64,000 nt of DNA from Diadema setosum (taxonomy: Eukaryota; Echinodermata; Echinoidea; Diadematoida; Diadematidae): the NCBI GenBank assembly GCA_033980235.1, contig CM067077.1, positions 7,062,602 through 7,126,601 on the forward strand, in the 5' to 3' direction. Shown piece by piece: positions 43,364-55,035 of the stretch. The notes beneath the pieces were generated by a model. The model was not told where the DNA came from, made no database searches, and was given only the letters and a program-made list of their open reading frames with translations. The translations under genes were made by a program, and so were the position numbers. Every line of letters begins with the position of its first letter. Positions within the stretch are counted from its first letter, which is position 1.

Positions 43364-44473
43364 GTAGGTTTCTCTGTTGTCATTTTGAGTTATGACATTA
43401 TTACAACTTTCAATTGTATCAGTAACATTCTTTTAATTATGACGCCCTTCTTATCATTATAATTTCCAGATGATTGGATTGTAGGTCATCCCAAGTCCAT
43501 TACAAGCTAGTCTCCTTTACCGGTATCCTGTCTAAATCCTGAGGGCACATTGTGGATAGTGCAATCGTCCATCAGCTCAATGCGCATGGCATACTTTCTA
43601 ACGGCATGGATTCAGAAAGCTTCGTTCAATTGAGACACAGCTGAGATTCATCAGGAATGAGTAGATCGATGTCACTGTGCTAAACGTCGATAATGTCTTT
43701 TACAAGCTTTTATTTTTTTTTTCTCTCTCTCTGTCCAAGGCTGGAATAGCCTGCGGATTGATCCAATCATTTGTTTTTTCCTTCCTATAGACATTGATAA
43801 CGACCCTTTTAGGTAGAAGTGTTTACCATGATTACCTTGAAGAAGATCAGGTCATTTTGTTTTTCTAACATACTATATACATCATTATGTTTTTAAGCTT
43901 TCGAGATTATCCCATCAATTGTGTCAATCATGGAAAAGTTTTGCGGGAGTTCACGAGTTATAAAACAGAGCCCAAATGCACACGCAAATTATTTTGACTC
44001 ATATTCATAAATACAATTGAACGTGGTGCTCCACAAGAATGCTTGCTCGGCACATTGCAATTTGATTTACATCAACGATTTTCATAGGTCCTCAGATAAA
44101 CTCATAAATAGTATCAGTATAATATTTATTACCAATTAACATTAACGTGAAAAGACCACTTAACATTGAAAAGACCAAAAAACAAACAAACGTGTTAATG
44201 TTTTGTAACTGTCTAGAAGATAGACTTGAAGGTAGTTTTAAATCTGATACCTTTACCCCTGATTGAAGTTTCTTCCATGAAATTTTAGGATGTTTGCATT
44301 ATTACAAGCTTTTATGGAAGTACCAATTAGGGCTTTTTGTAATATTTTTTTATAAAGGATTTGTTGAACACTCTTTTCCATTGCTCTTTCACTCATTAAC
44401 AAAGTAAAAGGGAATTGAACAATTTAATTAAAAGAAAAAAATGTGTCGTTAATTGCCATATCCATTACTGCAG
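43364..44473 (+). other. Gene B intron 9
   Basis: AT-rich, no exon or element borders recognised. Confidence 0.5.
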
Positions 44474-44661
44474 AGACATTAAAGATCATCGTTGCAGTAG
44501 CAGCATCAACAGGTGGGGTCCTCTTGATCGCAATTGTCATATTGCTGTCCTGGACATGCAGACACAGTCATAGGACGTCGGAGGAGAAACGATCTGAAGT
44601 AAACCATCTAGCGGAACCTTTCACTGAGTTAACGGAGAACAACTATAGAACTGATGGAGAG
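44474..44661 (+). CDS. Gene B exon 10, transmembrane exon
   Basis: 188 bases, phase 1 in after CATTACTGCAG, phase 0 out at GAG|GTGCGT. Encodes LKIIVAVAASTGGVLLIAIV…LLSWTC as the membrane helix, then basic CRHSHR, then EKRSEVNHLAEPFTELTENN. Same length as the gene A exon. A GxxxG-like small-residue pattern (ASTGG) in the helix could favour packing with a partner, which is speculation. Confidence 0.85.
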
Positions 44662-44719
44662 GTGCGTACATTTCTCCGACAATCACATTGTGTTAACCAA
44701 AGAAACAGTAGGGGGGGGG

Positions 44720-45000
44720 GCACTGTGGCATAGAGGATTGGATTTTTTACTTTCTATTGGAGGGCCCCAGTTCAAATCAAGTCCAGATTGTACCCACTCA
44801 GCCAATCTGTATGATTTTCTTGTGACATATCCTAAAACATTATTTTTGTGTGTTGCTGGTTGGGATAAGCGTCCCCAGAATTTGTCAACATAATCTGACA
44901 GATACACAGGGCTTGCAAGAGAACATCAACAATATTGTTACATATTGTGTAAACATAGACCTTTCAAAAGAAAAACATAGAATACATATTTGATTATTAT
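44720..45000 (+). repeat. tRNA-like SINE remnant, paralog of 8900-9190
   Basis: CACTGTGGCATAGAGGATTG (A-box-like) followed by a B-box-like AGTTCAAATC (44769-44778), then a body matching gene A to TTGTTACATA. Orthologous position shows insertion before duplication. Confidence 0.65.
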
Positions 45001-45310
45001 CATGCGTATAATACGGTGGTACACACGAAATCAAATGCATTAATCTTAGTCACGTTTCCCCCGTGCTTGAGCGCACTACCCAAATATAGATGACCTTTCA
45101 ACATAGTTCATAGCAATATAGGGAATTTGAATACCCATTGTACATCTTTTCCTGTTTTGTTTTGTCTTGTTTTGTTTTGTTTTGTTGTTGTCTGGGGGGG
45201 GGGGGGGATAGGGTGCTACATTGTGGGGATTTTCATTAGTATTTTTGATATGCAGTTTGCCCTTCACGCTTAATCTAACTTATGCACTTCAACTGAATTG
45301 TATTCGTCAG

Positions 45311-45568
45311 ATCCTTTTCCCTTGGAGGGAGCGATCGGTTGAAGCAACGAACGACTACACGTTCGGTACCGAGACCGGAACGCGAAACGTATTTCCAAAG
45401 CCGGAATACATGGATGACATTGGTAGACAGGTTCTGACCCCGGAGGCCAACAACAGAGACAACAGACCTAATGACCACGGCTTTTGGGAAGATGCCGAGC
45501 CGCTTGATGAAGTCGTCTTTACGTGCAATGTCGGATATCGCATTGAAAACAACAACGAATCCATTTAG
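45311..45568 (+). CDS. Gene B exon 11, cytoplasmic tail and stop
   Basis: Entered in phase 0 after TATTCGTCAG, 85 residues to TAG. Starts ILFPWRERSVEATNDYTFG; retains NVFP, PEYMDDIGRQV, NDHGFWEDAEP, DEVVFT and VGYRIENNNE in line with gene A. Tyrosines at NDYTFG and PEYMDD are conserved, which makes phosphorylation-dependent docking a reasonable hypothesis. No ITAM or kinase motif is claimed. A possible poly(A) signal AATAAA lies at 46121-46126. Confidence 0.85.
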   Translation: MLFPWRERSVEATNDYTFGTETGTRNVFPKPEYMDDIGRQVLTPEANNRDNRPNDHGFWEDAEPLDEVVFTCNVGYRIENNNESI

Positions 45569-46872
45569 ATCGAATAGGTCGTACTCCCGTTTAAGCGAAC
45601 ACAACTATAATGACAATCCGGTTACAAGTAGAAATTAATCCCGCAACATTGTCCATTCTTTGTTTTGTAATATTTGTTTGGTTATAGCGAAATTCCGAAA
45701 CAGCTTAAGAAAACTACCGGTCGTGAGGGTTCTGTTTATAACGGGAGTCCACTGTATTTTCGCAAAAATCGTATTGAAATAGATGGCGAATAGTCTTATT
45801 TTGAATCTACGCCGCAACGTGTTTTCTTAGACACGTAAGAGAGCTGAATTTAACTTTCTGGCAGCTTAAGAAAAAAAAAATAAGTGAAATACGTTGTTCA
45901 CTCTGATATATGCGTACGTGTTAAAGGATATTCTTATCGGAGAAGCATTTATTGTTGTTTTTATTGTAATTAGTGTCAAGTCTAAATGACCAATTTTATA
46001 TCTTTGTTTAAAAAAATCCCGTGAAACATATTCCATTTCCTTGATGAAAAAATTGACAGTGAGAATTGAATTTCCTGTTTTGTGTGAGTTTCTTTTAAGT
46101 CGTACTTCTAACGAAAAGGCAATAAACACATGAATTCATATCACCATGATCAAGGAATTTCGTTATTCAAGAGGCAATACAAGCTTGTGAAACATTCAAG
46201 AAGGATGGGTTATTTTTTTTTTTTTTTTTTTGGGGGGGGGTTGTAAGTTTTTTTTACATGGTTTGTAATATTTTAAGCGTCTGGACTTAGCCATACTCAG
46301 TAATGAAAATTTAGCAGAATTAACTTTTCCAGGGGGAAAGACACATTATATCAATTTTAATGGCATAAACGATTAGCATTATACCATTATCATACACTGG
46401 ACGAATATTGATAGGGAAGTTAGAATATTCATCTGAGCATTAAGAATAATATACGGGTGAGAAAATTTCAAGTCAGTATGCGGGAAATAGATGGCGAATA
46501 GGTCTTATTTTGAACCAAAGCCGCAACGTGGTTTCTTAATATGCGGGAAAGTAGATGAAAGCCGTGTGCAGCAAGTATAAAGCAGATAAGGGAATTGTTT
46601 AAGAGGAAAACTGATTCCATTTTTACTCAGTGACAATAAACAGTTTGCTTTGTCTCCCGAACATAAAGTTTACACTTGATAAACTTTAAGTTTGTCGCAG
46701 GTACTATCCCTCTTATTTCATTTTAAGCACATCATTTTAAAAAAACAACTTTGAAGCTTTAACGATATCTCCAATAAAGAGTACTGCGCGTTGTTGAAAG
46801 TAAAAATAGGATGATGTCTGTATTTATTCCACATCTATTTACTGGACAGATATATATCACTAAAGAGTCACA
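45569..46872 (+). other. Gene B 3' flank, paralogous to gene A 3' flank
   Basis: Probable 3' UTR and intergenic sequence, alignable with 9789-12160 after removing the insertions there. AATAAA at 46121-46126 is a candidate poly(A) signal. Poly-T/G run at 46210-46240. Confidence 0.6.
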
Positions 46873-47867
46873 AAGGCTTAGTATTAAATGTGGCGTCCGG
46901 CAAAGTTCCATCTGGTACCGTTATTATTCATTTTATTGTATAAATGATATTATTTAGTCGGCCTCATTATTACATTGCACACTTTTTGCGAATGATACAA
47001 ATATTGTATTTTCTCACAGAAGTTTTGATACTCTTGTAAGTATGCTAAATACTGAATTATTGAACATTCATTCATAGTTAACAAGTAATAGTTTGTCATT
47101 GAATATTTCAAAAACTACTATTTTAACAGTTCACATTCTTAACCTGACGAATGTAACATTTGCATTGATGGAAGATTGTTAATTGGGCAAACGTCTACAC
47201 ATTTTATGGGAGTAATTTTGAACTAGAAAAGCACTCTGAGAACACAGACCTCCGCCAAGCAGTTACTTGCCCTTCCCAAAGAGATTTTTCTCCTCTCCAC
47301 CACTAGGAAAAGGCTCTTTGGGCTCTTCCATGGAGATCAGTGATTTCCACCCAAAGGTATACCTGCTGAAAAATCGCCCGATTTTCCAATATAGAAGCCT
47401 TTGTTACGTCATAAACCCTCAGCTACGCAGCGCGCCTCGCCCTACCAGAAAGTGGAACACACACTTTAGTACACCTATGTTTACCTCAATAATGCGCAAT
47501 AATCCGTTATCTACTTTTTGAATTATTTTGCACACGGACAAACCAATAGTAACAAAAAAGTAACCTCCTCCCTAGGGCTTGGCGGAGGTGATAATAAATT
47601 GACTTGGCAAGGTCATATAAGGAACATAACAACCGTTATATCCAGACATATTGGTATATCATATAAAGTGCTATATTTATTGTCATCTAAATCATTACTT
47701 ATACTTTACTATGCACTTATATTTCCTCCTTTGGCCTATTGTAATATTGCTGGGGATAATCGTAATACTAGTAACATGAAGGTAAATTTGTTGTTCGTAT
47801 TGCAAAAAGAAGGCAATCAGAATATGTTCACACTCTACGTATTCAGGGCATACGATCCCGTTATTTA
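46873..47867 (+). pseudogene. Dead CR1/Jockey-type LINE fragment split by a MITE
   Basis: Translation at 46884-47226 gives a decayed reverse transcriptase core (KCGVRQSSIW in place of the usual CGVPQGS region, then LFANDTNIVF in place of the FADD motif, then SLNISKT). After an insertion at 47223-47591 the homology resumes at 47592 with KLTWQGHIRNI and LLILYYALIFPPLAYCNI, the region that follows the polymerase core. Stops, lost catalytic Asp and 5' truncation show it is dead. Related to, but not a copy of, the LINE at 57222-60900. Confidence 0.8.
47223..47591 (-). mobile_element. MITE with CCTCCGCCAAG inverted ends (copy 2)
   Basis: Begins CTAGAAAAGCACTCTGAGAA then GACCTCCGCCAAG and ends CTTGGCGGAGGTG. 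It is the reverse complement, with a shortened interior, of 32775-33294. It interrupts the LINE fragment between the GVIL and KLTW parts, so the insertion is younger than that LINE. Confidence 0.8.
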
Positions 47868-49617
47868 AGCAGCTAAATGTGTTAAAAATTGGTGATATTC
47901 ATAATTTTCAAACTTCTGTATTTATGTATAAATATACCTAAAGTTTGGTGGCCATTACGAAAACTAAGTATTCATTCAAATTGGTCTCTGTATTCATATA
48001 ATAAGACCCGTGAAGAATGCCATCATAATTATGCTAGATACAACAGCAGGCACAAAAGTTAGTGTCCTCGATGTATATTCATTCTCATGTAAAGGTGAAT
48101 TTTTTTAATAAGGATTTATGCTCACTCAGAGACAGCTGACTTCGAAATATTCATGTTTTGCCTGTATAGATTTTTCTTTGTGTAATATTACCTTTTGTAA
48201 TTGTGTGTTTCAATGAGATAATAGATAACAGTTATGTTTTCTTATTTTATAGTCAGAAGTGGCTTTTTACTAATTTTTAGCCTTGATGAAAAGATTTGGA
48301 AATATTTTTGATGGAAGAGCAAAAACTGTGATATCAACTGAATATTTTGGACCAGGGGTGGCTTTTCTGGTTTCACCCATTAGCCATGAGGAAGTACCGT
48401 ATTCAGAAAAAAAAAACACATACATACGCAGACATGATAAATAGAGCGCAATGACATGATTATGAAATGTGAAAACAAATCTCTGTGGCATATTAAAGTA
48501 ACCTGCTAATCGGTTTCTATGGAGATTAAAATCTCTTAGTTACATCCGCAATGGCTGGTGTTGTTGAGTACTTGAACATGTTGAATAAACAATACCTTTT
48601 ACTTAAACTCCATTACGCAAACTAATCATCCCTACATGATCACCATTTCTTGGCTGTTGATTTGTTTTTCACTGTTCGTTTTACTTTACATTGTTTAGAA
48701 AACAATTCAGAAAGTAATGTTAACCAGTTTTTTATGTATACATCTCACAACACTAAACATTTTAATCAATAACATAAGAAGGTTTAAATTTCCTACAGTC
48801 AGCTCCATGTAGGCTTCGATCACATTTCTTTGTGCTTCTTTGCTTCTCCGTCATTAGTTTATCATTGACGGTTTTGTTCATTGTATTCAGGTTTTAAAAG
48901 AGAATTTAGTCATATAGTACATGGTTATTTGACGTTTTCATATTAAGAAGATCAAAAGTGATAATAGAAATATAATCAGATGTAAAGAGAATGAAAATAT
49001 GATTAACCATTTGATATCACAAGAGATACTGGGAAGAGAGTTTGAAGATGAAAAATGTTGTGTATGACTGTGTTCAATGTTCTACGACTGTTGCTGCTGA
49101 CGTTGCTGTCTATTTTCATGACGTAGATATCTATAACCTCCTTTGACTGATGATTTTTAACATAAGAACAGTTGATAACAGTTATTCTAAAGGATAAAAG
49201 GCAAAATGCATACACGTACATAATTGTAAAAAGTGGATCATGCAAACATGTAGAAGTTTAAAGATTATGTTATTGTCAGGTTCACTTAAAATGTATCAAG
49301 AATCATGTGGAGATAACTCCACACATCAAAACACTCACACATTAGAATAATTCACTATAAATTTTGCATCATACAAAAAATTTCTGCCCCTGCTATGTGT
49401 CATCCCAAGTATTGGAAATTGATATGACGTCAATTTATTTCTCCATTCTATCTCGGTCGTTACCACCCTGAAAATTACACAGTCAATGGGAGAGCAAACA
49501 TTGTATGGTTTGCCAGACTGAAATACTTTCGCCTACAAGATAGTATTGATTGTATGAGACCCAATTTGGCTAGATTGGAAAATTGTGTGTTGAAAGAAAA
49601 AAATCTACTTCCTAGTA
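47868..49617. other. LINE 3' debris and unassigned intergenic DNA
   Basis: 47868-48200 is probably the rest of the LINE 3' end. Beyond it I recognise no gene, exon or element. Confidence 0.45.
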
Positions 49618-49700
49618 AAGTATTTAGGATCGACATTACGTATGAGGTTAATTTGTACAACATTAGAGTTAATGTTACATCTAGGGTTAAGATGTATTGC
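49618..49700 (+). repeat. Relic of the TU-like minisatellite (left part)
   Basis: Diverged units (GGATCGACATTACG, TTAATGTTACATCTAGGGTTA, AGATGTATTGCATTT) match the arms of the element at 38106-40312. Similar words resume at about 50479-50520, so a TIR element (49705-50375) seems to sit in or beside an old foldback copy. Confidence 0.6.
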
Positions 49701-49704
49701 ATTT

Positions 49705-50375
49705 GTGACTCTGCATCACAAAACCATCAAAAAGTCACCGGACATAGATTTTCGTTGACGGCATCTTTTGAGAGAACAGGCTCTAAGTTTTTAGAATAAT
49801 GTATAACTCAATACCAAATGGACTTTACTAACCAGAAAAAAAAAAAGCGGAAGAAAATACACACTCTACACTTTGGAAAAGCATTGACTAAGAAAGAAGA
49901 CTTTGATCTTTAGGGTCTATTTAAGCGTTAAGTGCTTGACCTCTCCAAGCTGTACTGTGCATGTAAATTTAAAGAAAAAAACCCCGTAGCAACCACAGTA
50001 AAGGAACAATCAAATTAAGCTGAAATTTTTGCACACTATATTAACATATTCTATTTATGAATAACTCTAACTTTCAAAGCAGTAGCATTTTCTTTTCAAC
50101 AGTTATCACAGGTCAAAGTGAAGAGTGTGTAAATATTTTTTAAGAAATAAAAAGGGACCATTATGACATGCCGCTTTACACTATTCTACAAAAAAAAAAA
50201 AGTTCTAGAAAAATTGCAAACAGAACACGAAAAATAACACACAATTTCACATTCATTTTGCCATTTAAGTTGCCCTTTAAGACAATATAAAACTACGTTG
50301 ACCTATTTCACCTTTTTGAGTCCTCACGTAAAATTGAGGCGTGCAACTTTTTGTTGGTTTTGTGATGCCCGGACA
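49705..50375 (+). mobile_element. About 670-bp TIR element family T (copy 3)
   Basis: Starts TGACTCTGCATCACAAAACC and ends with inverted TTTTGTGATGCCCGGACA. Internal sequence follows the copy at 35136-35829 (GAGTCCTCACGTAAAATTGA near the right end). Confidence 0.75.
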
Positions 50376-52940
50376 CAAAAATGTTGTCTGCTATTCTTAC
50401 TCATGGGGATAAAGTGTATTTCATACAATCATGCGGAGTTGGCTTGATGATTTGATTTACGGTTTTATAACTTTTATAGTCGGACTACATTCAGGAATAA
50501 AATGTACTGCATTTATTGGCGTACGAAAAAAAAAAAGTACCTCATATAATTTTATGTGCACTAATGTGTGAATAGAGCATATACGTGCGGATCAACAGTC
50601 ATTTCATCAAGGCGGGCAGATAGTGTGCGTTCGTGTGCCTAACCTGTTCCTTTCATGTCTTTTTGTCTGTGAATTTATGAATATTTATTGAAACAACTTC
50701 AATAAAAGAATGTCTTGCTGACATGCACAGAAAAAGTGCCTAGATATAAAAAGCGTTATACATTGTATGTGGTCGAAGTCCAAAAGAAAAGTCAATGAAT
50801 CTCAAAAAAAAAAAAATCCTCATTTTTTTCACCCGAATGCACACTATTGACAAAAATCGAGTCAATAAAGGAACTATAGGCGAAATAATTATCTTTCACA
50901 TCCGGGTCTTACAATGCCCCACCTGAACAGATATGCGCTGATTGTTGCAAAATACGTACAAACTGTGCATCATCATGCGTTTTTCACACCGAGTGAAGAG
51001 ATGTCATTTCTCGAATTCTTTAGTTGAATATGTATTGATTAACAATTTACAACATGTGGATTCACACCAGATCATCAGCAAATGCCTAATCAAGAGGGCC
51101 GCAGGCTGGTTATACTGGATCACATTATGGTCGCCCGGTTGTTGATCAAACAACACACACTTCCTGCTGATCTGATAGAGAAATTTCTTCAAGATCAAAA
51201 CTGCTCCGCTATTTTGACTTCTTATATCTTGGATGTTTGATGTACTTTATCAGTGCAGGTAATTTATGACTTAGTTGGAATGGTGCATGGGATTGTTATC
51301 GAATGTGTAAAATAAAGAAACTGTCGTCTTCATCTTCAAAGATGTTCCAATTCCATTGTACAGATAGGCCTATTTGTAGGCATACTATACATATACGAAA
51401 CTGTTTGGTTACAAAATTTCATTCGTTTCCAAACTGTCATTCCAACACTGTGCACGCTACACGCAATATCAATTTCGGAGTAACGCAGCTTTATCCTGAG
51501 TGTTCAACTTCCAATTATGCGGCACTGACTTTCACGTCTGAACATTTGACTCTACCATAGGCCTCTACGTAAACCTTCCCTTGAAAACTTCTTTCTTGAG
51601 TGACTTCTTGGACAGTTTTTTTTACAAAAGTTCTGCCTCCTTTCAATCTCCAAACTGGTTGGCGGACAAGGCCCATGAAAAAAGGGGGGCCGTGAGTCTG
51701 ACACTAGGAAAACAAGGCCGACGAGTCATCACGGGGCTGAATGTACGCATTATCGGTCTTGCCCGACTCGCGATTTTTTTTTTCCTGGTGTCGGAATCAG
51801 GGGCCCCTTTTTGGTCTAGTGTAAGGACTCGCATTTCTATGCAACCAATTAAATGTAGAGAGAGCTTCGGAGCTTACATTTCCACAATCACGCTTGTCGG
51901 AATATCGAGATTTTCGACGCAGCTTCATATTCACGAGCCAATTCAGTGAGTGCAATGATTTTAGCGTTCTCGTTTTGGTACATTCAATAGCTGAATAATA
52001 TGGATCATGGATGGCATGATTGGCGTTTGTTCAACCTTCTTTTTTTTTTCTCTCTTTTTTTTTTTTGGGGGGGGGGGAACTTATACAATGTATGACAAAA
52101 AGTGAAAAATAAAGAGTTTCAGCTAAACTGGTAAATAATTGCCATTGTTGTTATTACCTCGAATTATGATGCTCACATGCTCACTGTACTAAAATACAAA
52201 TACAATCGATTTTGCGTGCAGAGACCACTTTCGTACACATAACAGACAAGCAGCCACGTGAAACGTTTTTTATACAAAGTAACCACTGAAAGAAACTTTT
52301 TTTTGACCAGCCGAGAATATGTAAATAATTCTTATTAGGTAAGCATAAGTAATCTTGGGGGGGGGGGGTGTTTTTTTTTTTCGTTTTTTTTTCTTTAAAG
52401 AAGAGGCGGAAAATTCATGAAAACATACATTAGTCATGCCAGTGTTTCTATGAAAATTTATCTGTATAACACTGTTGTTCTTATTCACTGACCATGTGTA
52501 AAAAAAGAAAGTCCTACCTTGGGATTAGATATTCATGGGAGTAGAGCATTAGTCCATGGGATCTCATGACTAAAAGAAAAAAAATCCTTAACGATTTACA
52601 TTATTATGTGTATGATGTTTCTTAAGAATTATTCAATAAGGGAAAAAATAATTCATCTGGATTCACCGCATTTTCAATTCAATTTCATTTTCAAATTGTA
52701 TTTCATTATTTGACAAAATATATACATTTCACTTCCTTTGGGAACAGAGAATAAGGTAAACAGAACATTGTAGAATAAGAAGACTATACAATGACTGATT
52801 AACCTTACAGTAATTATATATACATTAAAGCCTGTTCTGTTGCTTTCTTTAAACAAAGCATCCTCCATGAGAAGCACTGAAAACAGTTGGACTATTCCAT
52901 AACTACTAAAAGAAGTTTATCTTTGCACCTTCTCCAATAG
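50376..52940. other. Intergenic DNA without recognised exons
   Basis: No sushi or leader exon for module C was found here. There is a weak open frame at 51581-51949 (122 codons) with no motif and no splice borders, and G/T homopolymers near 52042-52078 and 52358-52390. Confidence 0.45.
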
Positions 52941-53042
52941 AGACATCAACCGTGTCAACTAAGTCCTCTTTAGTTACATCTACGGCGATACCTACACCCA
53001 TGACAGACTCGACAGATGTTTACAACACGTCGGTAGTTACCG
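52941..53042 (+). CDS. Module C Ser/Thr-rich stalk exon
   Basis: 34-codon exon, phase 1-1, acceptor CTTCTCCAATAG, donor GTGAGG. Translation starts ETSTVSTKSSLVTSTAIPTP; about half Ser/Thr, one sequon NTS. Paralog of gene B exons 6-8. Confidence 0.75.
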
Positions 53043-53159
53043 GTGAGGAAAGGGCATTTGCTGATTTTCATTTTCCCTTTGACTTTGAATTTGGATGTAA
53101 AGTGCATTAATCAGTATAATTCATTATTTGAAATGCGCTATAGAAAATACTATATTAAC

Positions 53160-53260
53160 GTTGTTGTTATTATTATCATTATTTTTAATAGTGGTATTAG
53201 TATCATTATTATAAACATTATTATCATTACAATTATTTATATCGTATAGTTCATTTCCAT
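53160..53260. repeat. ATT/ATC-rich simple repeat
   Basis: TTATTATCATT-type simple sequence in the intron after the stalk exon. Confidence 0.85.
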
Positions 53261-53456
53261 AACGTTGTATCGTGTGCAGTAACATTATCTTACGAATTAT
53301 GTAATAGCTGAAAAACGATGATTCAATAGAAAACTCTCTGCTGCATAATTTAAGAATGATTTCTAAGGTCGACTCTGGCAACCATAAGATTAGTATAAAA
53401 AACAACAGTTTTACTTCATAACTGTATAGAATTTGCCTTTCCACCCTCTCCGAAAG

Positions 53457-53485
53457 ATACAACAACTGACTCATCCTCCCAATGT
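53457..53485 (+). pseudogene. Relic stalk exon start
   Basis: CCACCCTCTCCGAAAG followed by a stretch coding TTDSSS-like residues aligns with the acceptor and first codons of the stalk exons (ACAACAACTGA-CC-TCCTC), but it soon diverges and no donor follows. Probably a truncated duplicate. Confidence 0.5.
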
Positions 53486-53873
53486 TTTATTTTACAATCT
53501 CCCCCATTTTATTTTCCTCTCTTCTCTGTTTTGATTCAGAGAGCGCATTCATTTACTAGAATATTATCAGTTATTCACAACTTCATGTACTTTTCTGATT
53601 ATTTTTCATATTATTCTTATGTTATTATGCCTCACAACTGAGTGTGTAAATGAAGTGTTACATTGTTATAATTTTGTATCTCTTTGTTGTGGAAAATCAA
53701 TGGAATACATATTGGAAAAGGTAAAGTTCATATAATCTCGCATGGAAAAATCATGTCAACATTATGGTTCACGTTTCAGTTACTTATCACTACAACAAAT
53801 ATTCTTTAAATCAATGTCTGTCTCAGAAAAGCAAACAAAATAATACATTTTAAGAGTACTTTCTTTTCCACAG

Positions 53874-53927
53874 AAACCACTATGGCATATCCAACCACTT
53901 TCCCGACTGAACCACCTGAAACACCCG
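53874..53927 (+). CDS. Module C 54-bp repeat exon
   Basis: Phase 1-1, acceptor TTTTCCACAG, donor GTAGGT. Translation ETTMAYPTTFPTEPPETPG. Same length and phase as all other copies; no sequon. Confidence 0.8.
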
Positions 53928-53984
53928 GTAGGTTATGTGTTTTATATCAGTTTCACTACTATCCTGCTATCATTATTGTTATTG

Positions 53985-53995
53985 TTGTTGTTATT

Positions 53996-54054
<59 letters not shown>

Positions 54055-54160
54055 CATCATTATTATCAATTACTATTATTATTATTAATAATATTATTAT
54101 CATTATTTTCATCATCATTATCATCATCATTATCATTATCATTATCATCATACTCTCATT
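53985..54160. repeat. (ATT)n microsatellite with ATC interruptions
   Basis: Long TTA/TCA trinucleotide array directly behind the 54-bp exon. The gene A copies have the same ATTATT-rich start of intron, so this is an expansion of an ancestral feature. Overlapping low-complexity frames are meaningless. Confidence 0.9.
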
Positions 54161-54261
54161 ATAAAAACCACTTCTTTGATAATGGTTGTTACTAATAATT
54201 ATAACTCTATAAAAAAAAATGCAATTTCATGTTGTATGGAAGGAATGTACTCTAATTTCTG

Positions 54262-54340
54262 TGTTTGTGATGCACATGTGATATTGTTTGGACATGAAAA
54301 TAAAACTGAGACTGAACTGTGCTGAACTGAACTGAATAAT
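54262..54340 (+). mobile_element. Probable LINE 3' tail remnant
   Basis: TTGTTTGGACATGAAAATAA followed by a (CTGAA)n-like tail (CTGAACTGTGCTGAACTGAA) looks like the 3' end of a LINE. Only the tail remains. Confidence 0.35.
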
Positions 54341-54367
54341 ATGTCATTGATATCTTCATTACTCCAG

Positions 54368-54564
54368 AAACATTGAAGATCATCGTTGCAGCTTCTGCAT
54401 CAACAGGTGGCGTCCTCTTGATTATAGTGATTGTCATAGTAGTGTCCTGGAGATGCAGACATAGTCGAAGGACGTCAAGGGAAGAAGAATTTACAGTGAA
54501 CATACATGGTCTAGGGGAACCAATCACTGAGATAATGACGAATAACAACGAAAGTGATGCAGAG
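54368..54564 (+). CDS. Module C transmembrane exon
   Basis: 197 bases, three codons longer than in A and B, phase 1 in, phase 0 out at GAG|GTACAG. Helix begins LKIIVAASASTGGVLLIIVI, then VVSWRCRHSRR as the cytosolic boundary. The tail part has diverged (REEEFTVNIHGLGEPITEIM). Confidence 0.8.
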
Positions 54565-55035
54565 GTACAGACATTGCTGCCGATCAGATTGTGTTAAACC
54601 AAACCCGTTAAATCCACGGAAAAGTATCGCATCTCTTATAATGGGTTTAATACTAGAGTAGACCGAAGGACCAACTTCACTACTCCATTTACCATGAAAC
54701 CAACTAAATGAAAATATTGAATGAATTATTGTTGCTTTTAGTTCTTGTCTGTGTTCTGTGCAGCAATTATTTTTTTCTAAATCTACTGTTCGATTTTTGT
54801 GTTAAAAAAAATAAACAAACAAAACACAAAAATAAAAACCTCAATAAATTTCGATAATGGCAAATAGATAAAATTCTGTTGAGTGATTTACTACAATCTT
54901 GTTTTGATTTGCGGGTTGCGTGTGTGTGTGTGTCTATGTGTTCGCCTTTGCAGTTTTCATTTTTTTTTTTCAAGTACGCAATTGCCCTTAACGTTCTATA
55001 ACTTGCTCATTTCCATTGAATATTGTTTTCATCAG

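Larger units (their letters stand above)
15846..45568 (+). other. Gene B: sushi-domain, mucin-stalk, single-pass membrane protein gene
   Basis: Gene-level entry for 11 exons: 15846-15924 leader, 30068-30253, 30830-31030 and 34551-34760 sushi/CCP, 37960-38076, 41148-41246, 41470-41559 and 41805-41888 Ser/Thr-rich stalk, 43310-43363 54-bp repeat, 44474-44661 membrane, 45311-45568 tail. Together they are 1566 bases, exactly 521 codons plus stop, with compatible phase at every junction, which is strong support for the model. The product should be a secreted-pathway type I membrane protein with three CCP modules at the N-terminus, a densely glycosylated stalk, one helix and an approximately 120-residue tail. 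CCP domains commonly bind proteins, as in complement regulators and adhesion receptors; that role is inferred here. Confidence 0.8.

Noticed and set aside
51581..51949. 122-codon + frame
   Set aside because: No homology recognised, no splice borders, mixed composition; could not be supported as a gene.
53882..54195. Poly-Ile, poly-Tyr, poly-Leu and poly-Asn frames
   Set aside because: They are translations of the (ATT)n microsatellite beyond the donor of the 54-bp exon.
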